Part shown: positions 45,059 to 50,394 of the stretch, in pieces
Position numbering within the stretch: the stretch's first letter is position 1
How the letters are laid out: every line of letters begins with the position of its first letter
Assembly: GCA_002081555.1 (NCBI GenBank)
Contig: MZNV01000172.1
Span: forward strand, 1-50,394
Direction: 5' to 3'
From: Protostelium mycophagum
Taxonomy: Eukaryota; Evosea; Variosea; Protosteliida; Protosteliaceae
DNA: 50,394 nucleotides
Notes under the pieces: generated by a model
Database searches by the model: none
What the model was told of the DNA's origin: nothing
What the model saw: only the letters and a program-made list of their open reading frames with translations
Program-made: the position numbers and the translations under genes

Positions 45059-45541
45059 ATGAGGATAGTTAACCTCCGGAAATCCACAAAGAAGGCTGTC
45101 CCTTCCTGCGGCAGATGCCGAGATAGACACTTGGTTTGTGAAGAAGGTAAAAATACCCCACTCAAACCTGGCTGACCCTTTGAAGCCAGACCATGTTCGC
45201 AGTGTGTTAAGAGGGGTTTAGATTGTGAAGATAGATGTGACCGGCGCTACGCGACTTATAAAAGGGAGAACTCTGGGAGTAAGCAACATACCCAAGCTTC
45301 CGAGACATATCTACAAAGCCTACCAGAAGCACTATCCCCCTCTTTATCCACGGTCATAATAGACGAGATAATTAAAATCCCTTCAACAGAAGATTCGATA
45401 AGAGAACAAGACTTTGTAGAATCTTTCTTGTACTCCTTCAATGAAACAGGTCGGTCAATATCAAGGCAATCCTTCTAATTATCGTCAGACTTTGATGATT
45501 GGTACGAAACTATGCATAATCTGATGAACAAGGATGCCTAG
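45059..45541 (+). CDS. Zn2Cys6 binuclear zinc-cluster protein B (134 aa)
   Basis: The exons are 45059-45146, 45186-45449 and 45489-45541, joined in matching phase to give 134 residues and a TAG. LRKSTKKAVPSC leads into CGRCRDRHLVCEEARPCSQC and GLDC, the same C-x2-C-x6-C-x5-C-x2-C-x6-C cluster as protein A. The tail is Ser/Glu-rich and ends DFDDWYETMHNLM, parallel to the last segment of protein A. The two genes are divergent copies from one duplication (inference from shared exon structure). There is no fungal middle homology domain. It is a likely DNA-binding regulator. Confidence 0.85.
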
Positions 45542-46275
45542 CTGGGCTACCTTACAGAACTGAGTTTTTTTGAGAATATAAGCGGAGTGTAATTATTTTT
45601 CACCATCATCTTGTTCGCATCAGTAAACTCATTGAAAGTTTCATCACATTCCCTGAGTCGAATTGCACCGTTTCACAAAAACAGCCTTACTATTTATTAC
45701 TATTACTATTACTATTACTATTACTATTACTATTACTATTACTATTACTATTACTATTACTATTAATATCCTCTCTGAAAAAGAACCAAACGGAAACTGA
45801 CCTTTTTCCCATTTTTTTTCAACACAAAACATTTGTCCGCTTTTTTCTGCTTTCATCTGCTTTTTTCCCGTTTTCGTGAGCGATGCGAAAGAACACAGGA
45901 GATTGTGAGAGGATCCTCTTCCAGATTGAATGCTTTCGAAGACCCAAGGGTAAATCGGATGCTGAATACATCTATCATCAAGCAGTCCCATGAGAGCTCT
46001 TGCTGAGCAGTCCAACAGGACACTAGAATTCACATTTTGCGAAATTGAACAAAAACGAGACATTTTATCCGTTTTCTTTCCGTTTATTTCGAAAAATTTG
46101 AAAAAACTTCAAAAATTGAGGCAAAACGGGAAAAAATGACACATTTCCGCATTGCATTCGAACGACCTAAGGAAACAAAATGACATTTCGAATTCTTTAT
46201 GCAAATTTTCTACATAAGATCTTGAGGAAATTGAGTTTTTGAGAGATGATGTGCGCTTCCTTCACTTCTATTGGA
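45542..46275. other. 734-bp intergenic region
   Basis: This is the longest gene-free gap in the window. It holds a TATTAC microsatellite and then T- and A-rich tracts with repeated GAAAAA/TTTTTC words (about 45800-46140). The open frame across the microsatellite (poly Ile-Val) is an artefact of the 6-base repeat. Convergent 3' UTRs of protein B and INTS8 should lie here. Confidence 0.55.
45691..45765. repeat. (TATTAC)n microsatellite, ~12 copies
   Basis: A near-perfect 6-base tandem array runs from about 45691 to 45765 with no internal breaks, suggesting it is young and probably variable in length. Confidence 0.9.
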
Positions 46276-49200
46276 TTATGGGAGTTGAGAGCAGGGAGAG
46301 ACATCAGCTGATTCTGTGGATATCAATTTATCGTACTGTGAAGAAATACAAGAAATAAGATCTCACCAGCAAAGATAATTTCTTTTCATCCTTCGATTTA
46401 GAATACACAGCTGGTTGAGTTAAGAATGTCTTGTTATAAAGTGCATGAATAGTGCATATCAAAGGATACAAATCATCAGCTCCAGTACACTTGGTTCCCA
46501 GATAAATTGAAAATAAAAAGGGTCGAGGGTAGAAGAGTGATCCTGTACTATGCCAAATATTCTACCAAAATCGACTGGGTGTTGCAGTTGCAGTATTACC
46601 ATAGCAGCACCGTATTCTTTTATCACGGAGAGAGAGACTGAGATCTTTTTTGTCACAGAAAGAAATTCTCTCGACAGGTGTAGGTTCGCCCTGAAGAAGT
46701 TGTGCTCTATGGCCGCAGCAATACAATAATTCTTGATGCTTTGTGTATGCTTGAAGACATCTTTGTGATGTGTAGCACCGGAAGAGATATTGGCGTCATC
46801 AAGCTCCAAGAAGACATCGCCCAGCGTATATCTCCACCTTTTTTGAATCAGTCTATATAACAGAGAAAGTGTTTTACTTGCTGATATTTGGTTGTAGTGC
46901 GATCATACGGTTCAGTGTGTTGCGCAATAGTTCGTACATCACGTGCTCGTTTTTTTCTGTCAGAAATCTAAACCTGATATGATATCAATGGATGTCCATG
47001 ATGATCAATGGATGTCCAGCTGAGTAAATGCCTCACTTAGTGGCAGGAGATTTATCAGTGACAAGTTGTTGAAATAGAATGCCATATCTCTCGTTCCATT
47101 GCTCGTTCAATGACCCCTTCCGATTTTTTCTCAAAATATAAATACCTATTATTATTCAACTCAGAGGAGAGGTCATGTTGAATAAAATTTACCTGCAGAG
47201 AAGAAGAGGACAAGATATTCTAAGAGGTTATGTGACATGAAGGATAGTACTCCTCTGGTGTCATTCCATTCAATATTCGGAGTGTAAGCACCCGGTTTCA
47301 GTGTGGATGAGAGGGGTATCAAATGTCCAACCAGATTATCGAATGATACCTCGATATTCTTTATCACCCCACTATATTCACTGCCTTCTCTTGTCATCAC
47401 CATAAAATCCTCATCAATATCTACCTTGACTTTGCTGTTTTTGGAATTCGCTTGTCTGTCCAACAAGCTGGGATAAGGTCTGTGTAATTCCCAGTATTTT
47501 ATTCAAATACGTTCCCATGTGTTCTAAAATATATTAATACATTGTACATCTATATATATATTAAGTATATCAATACTTTTGTAGATCTATATAAAGTATA
47601 TATCAATTCGTCTCATAAGATTTTAATTGTGGAATATTTGCTTATAAACGAGAATAGAAATGTTACCATCTTTTTTATCCACAATAACTTGTTTGTTTTT
47701 TTCTATTTTTTCCATTTGCTTATGAAAAGCCCCACAAAAGCTATTTAGCTGGTCTGGCTGTATTGCTGAGTTCAATTGTGATGGAATATGATTACCTTCC
47801 CCTGCGACATCATATGTCCAATTAGATTTTCTAAATAATATTTTTCCGTCGGAAGACCATATTTACTGATATTTTCAATCAGATTTGAGCACAAGTCTGT
47901 ATTCGTCAATTATTCTACACAATTTATATCTCCTAACCTTTTGCCTCCAATTTTGAGTTCTGTCTTTGGCACATATTGAATTGTAGAGATAATTGTATGT
48001 ATTTATATCTAGATATTCCTTCGGGCGATGCTTTGACCTCAGATATTTTTTCTATGTACCTGAGGGATTCTTGTATGTTCCCTTCTTTACAATGCATATC
48101 CGCACGCGATAACATCGTCTTGAACTAGATATATTGAATGTATTTTCATTACGTTCTTTAAATCGTAATCTATTCTCCAGATAGAAAAATGAGAATAATA
48201 TTTACTTTTTGGTTGTCATTGAAATGATAAATTTCGGTTGTATCAGAGGCTAAGTCTTGAGACCACAGTCTTCTAAACTTATTGGTATTCTCGCATACTC
48301 CTTGATTATTATATTCTATACTTCTTTTTGTTGCTTTGTTTCGAGAGTCTATTTGCAATATGTCCAATCCAGTGATATCTGAACTGTTTATCTATCTACC
48401 ATTTCATGAATAAAAACCTTTCAATGTTGATATCGTCTCTGACTCTTGTTTGGAGACTGAGGAGCTGAATGTAATTGCCACCTCCCTACTAGTGTTAATA
48501 TTCCATAAGATAAATATTGAGCATTCCTGAGGTATTGTACAAGTCTATCAGCACCTCCCTTGCTGACTTTATTTATAACCTACATTTATCAATTATGAAT
48601 ATATCACCATCTTTCACCTCTGCTGAATTCAGAATAAAGAATTTCATTAAATCTTTATCGGATTGAGTTTCGTTTGGTTGAATTGGTATATACGTATATA
48701 TGGGTTTAGTTTCGTTGTGTACAACGAGATCGTTTATCAAGTTGCACACTCTTATCTTGTCTTTCCCTTCTTTTGATAGCTCTGTGTGGCCTGCAATTTG
48801 ATTATGATGGAATATTGATAGTTACATACATAGAGGGCTCTGTCGTCCCGGGAGTGTGAAAGAAGACTTTGTTGTATGAGATAGAGTGTCACTGATCAAT
48901 ATTTTGCATATCTCTTCTGCATCCTTGCTCCTCAAAATTCTCAGTTTCTTTTGAATCTCTCGAGTGTGATCATCCTGTGGTGTGTCCGTTACGGATAGAT
49001 ATGCTCCTATTAATTCCGTGTCTACAGAGCTATATCATGTTATAAATCAATATCATATGCTATCCGTACTCTTGGATTATATCTTTTTGTGTCAACAGTT
49101 GTTGAGCACATTTGAGGCTCATCTTGAAGGCATCTTTTGCTTCCATCTCCATTTTTGGCAGGTTGAAAGGGATGAGTGCACTGCTAGCTTGTGGTGTCGG

Positions 49201-50156
49201 TTTGTCTTGGTATATGAATGCGTATTCACCCAGTTCAAAACAGATCTGACTGCACAATAATAATGCTGCTGGATCTATATAGATAAGCCCCTTATACAGA
49301 TCAAGTAAGTAACCTTTTGTGTGACCGTTCTGCTGCACCCAATGTGTCATATTATTGAGAGAATCAGTCAACATCTGACTGGAGATAAAGAATTCTGGAT
49401 CCGTGAACTCGGTGAGAAAGAGGGGTTCAGACGTTGTCTGTACATCCTCCTGCGTGTGTGTCTCTCTCGATAGATATCTTGGTCTTCTGTTTATACTCCG
49501 AACAATCCATCTGTCATACAGCATCTTTCTGCTCACTCTTTAAAAACTTGAGCCATCATCCTTTTTTGAAGAATTGTGAGAAATTAGAGTCTCACTTTTC
49601 CGTGGAGGTGCGGGTTGATACATCTAAAATTAATTGTTTTTGGAATTTGACTGGGATTGTCTCTTCAATCTCCTCTAAAGTGAAATTCAACGCAATGGCT
49701 ACCTGAAACATGATCAGCTGACGCAAGAAGTTGCAGTTTGACGCAAGGATATATAACCACATGAATGATAGAATTTAAACCACCTCCGCAGAAAAACCTC
49801 TCAAAATTCTGATTTTATCTTTGATCAACTGTATGTCTTGGCTGGAAGAGGACTTGTGTGAAGAATTTGTCCCTTGCGTTGTTGTTGTCACACCAGTCAA
49901 GTTGTTGGAGGAAGATATAACTGCATTTAAAAGAGTCAAGCACTGCTTATAGAAGAGTTTGATGAGCTCAACTCCAGTTGGGTTATACTGCCTTTTTTCA
50001 ACTAAATCGGCCAGCTGCATCGGTTATTAAGGTGAAGTAAAAGAATCTTACATGTTGAGACAACAGCTCAGGTCGCATAAGGAAGTCATAGATAGATGTA
50101 GCTCTGTCTAGATTCCTCTCAGCAGTATAATCAGTGACAATGGATGAGTGTATCAT
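46276..50156 (-). CDS. Integrator complex subunit 8
   Basis: INTS8 is part of the Integrator complex, which cleaves snRNAs and promoter-proximal transcripts and recruits PP2A. The start at 50156 leads to YDFLMRPELLSQH, then across an intron LADLVEKRQYNP and GVELIKLFYKQCLTLL (human FEFLLEESLLEKHL and VQLIVQFLEQ). The exon at 49060-49536 has MLYDRWIVRSINRR (human LLYNRWAIRTI), then AALLLCSQICFELGEYAFIY (human CQVCYDLGAAYF). The C-terminal exon at 46459-46820 has CIAAAIEHNFFR and IKEYGAAMVILQLQHPVDFGRIF, and ends FQFIWEPSVLELMI (human YDYIWDVTILEYL). The final exons read KDEKKLSLLYDKL with a stop at 46276; a longer in-frame alternative without the last intron stops about 40 bases earlier. It is mostly helical TPR-like. 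I estimate about 1,000 residues (human 995). Middle exon borders are approximate. Confidence 0.88.
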
Positions 50157-50394
50157 CCCAAACGTTGTTTTTGTTTCGTTAATAGTTACGTAAGTGCTAG
50201 TATTTCACACCGCACCGTGTAAAGACCACCAAAACATGCATATTTCTTTCTGTGTTTTATTTCTTTGATCTATTAGGCTGTTTTACTGATATAGAATCAA
50301 CTAATCCACCTACAATAATCATTCATTTGGCATTGTAAACTAAGGTACTTAGTCTTGCTGTTGTAGAAGGTGCAAGATTGTGTGCCTTCTTTTT
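50157..50394. other. Upstream of INTS8, nothing firm
   Basis: This is 238 bp at the right edge. A minus-strand open stretch from about 50394 to 50290 could be the 3' end of a further gene, but it is too short to judge. Confidence 0.3.

Noticed and set aside
45644-46063. Minus-strand open frame with a long Ile-Val run
   Set aside because: The run is the 6-base microsatellite read in frame; the flanks have no coding features.

Overview
The window is nuclear DNA of a compact, AT-rich, intron-dense protist. Genes lie tens to a few hundred bases apart on both strands. Introns are mostly about 38-66 nt, with GTRAGT-like donors and AG acceptors, and they had to be removed by eye to recover proteins. 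The gene set includes Hook, DZIP1, GCP3, INTS8, CNOT10, DSCC1, USP22/Ubp8, endosulfine, Pumilio, and two Zn2Cys6 zinc-cluster proteins of a type best known from fungi. DZIP1 points to a lineage that makes, or recently made, cilia. An amoebozoan such as a protosteloid amoeboflagellate would fit, but that is inference and no marker gene here settles it. No rRNA, tRNA, CRISPR array, transposon or viral fossil was seen.

Layout: (1) 1-1026, minus: 3' part of an unrecognised acidic protein that runs off the left edge. (2) 1315-1491, plus: tiny endosulfine/ARPP-19-like protein. (3) 1658-4673, minus: Hook dynein adaptor. (4) about 5058-24468, minus: one giant gene of about 32 exons coding for about 5,900 residues. 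It is made of helical-bundle repeats and ends in a MYND zinc finger; its core is a single 7.16 kb exon with about 19 repeats of about 126 residues. (5) 24677-26578, minus: USP22/Ubp8-type SAGA deubiquitinase. (6) 26778-28160, minus: secreted 7-bladed propeller lactonase. (7) 28280-29673, minus: DSCC1. (8) 30007-32470, minus: DZIP1/Iguana. (9) 32563-35663, plus: GCP3. (10) 35685-37879, minus: CNOT10. (11) 38172-40836, plus: Pumilio. (12) 40908-43609, minus: coiled-coil plus GRAM protein. (13) 43962-44590, minus, and (14) 45059-45541, plus: divergent paralogous Zn2Cys6 proteins. (15) 46276-50156, minus: INTS8.

Themes: several genes serve microtubules, centrosome or cilium (Hook, DZIP1, GCP3). 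Others serve mRNA production or decay (USP22, INTS8, CNOT10, Pumilio) or the cell cycle and chromosomes (endosulfine, DSCC1). They look like ordinary single-copy housekeeping genes rather than an operon-like system.

The striking item is the giant repeat protein. It matches no family I recognise, although its composition recalls talin/vinculin-type helical bundles. Its reading frame was followed by hand through 31 consecutive splice junctions with every phase matching. One junction needs a GC-AG intron, and the last exons are ambiguous. All identifications are from motif reading; no alignment or database search was run.
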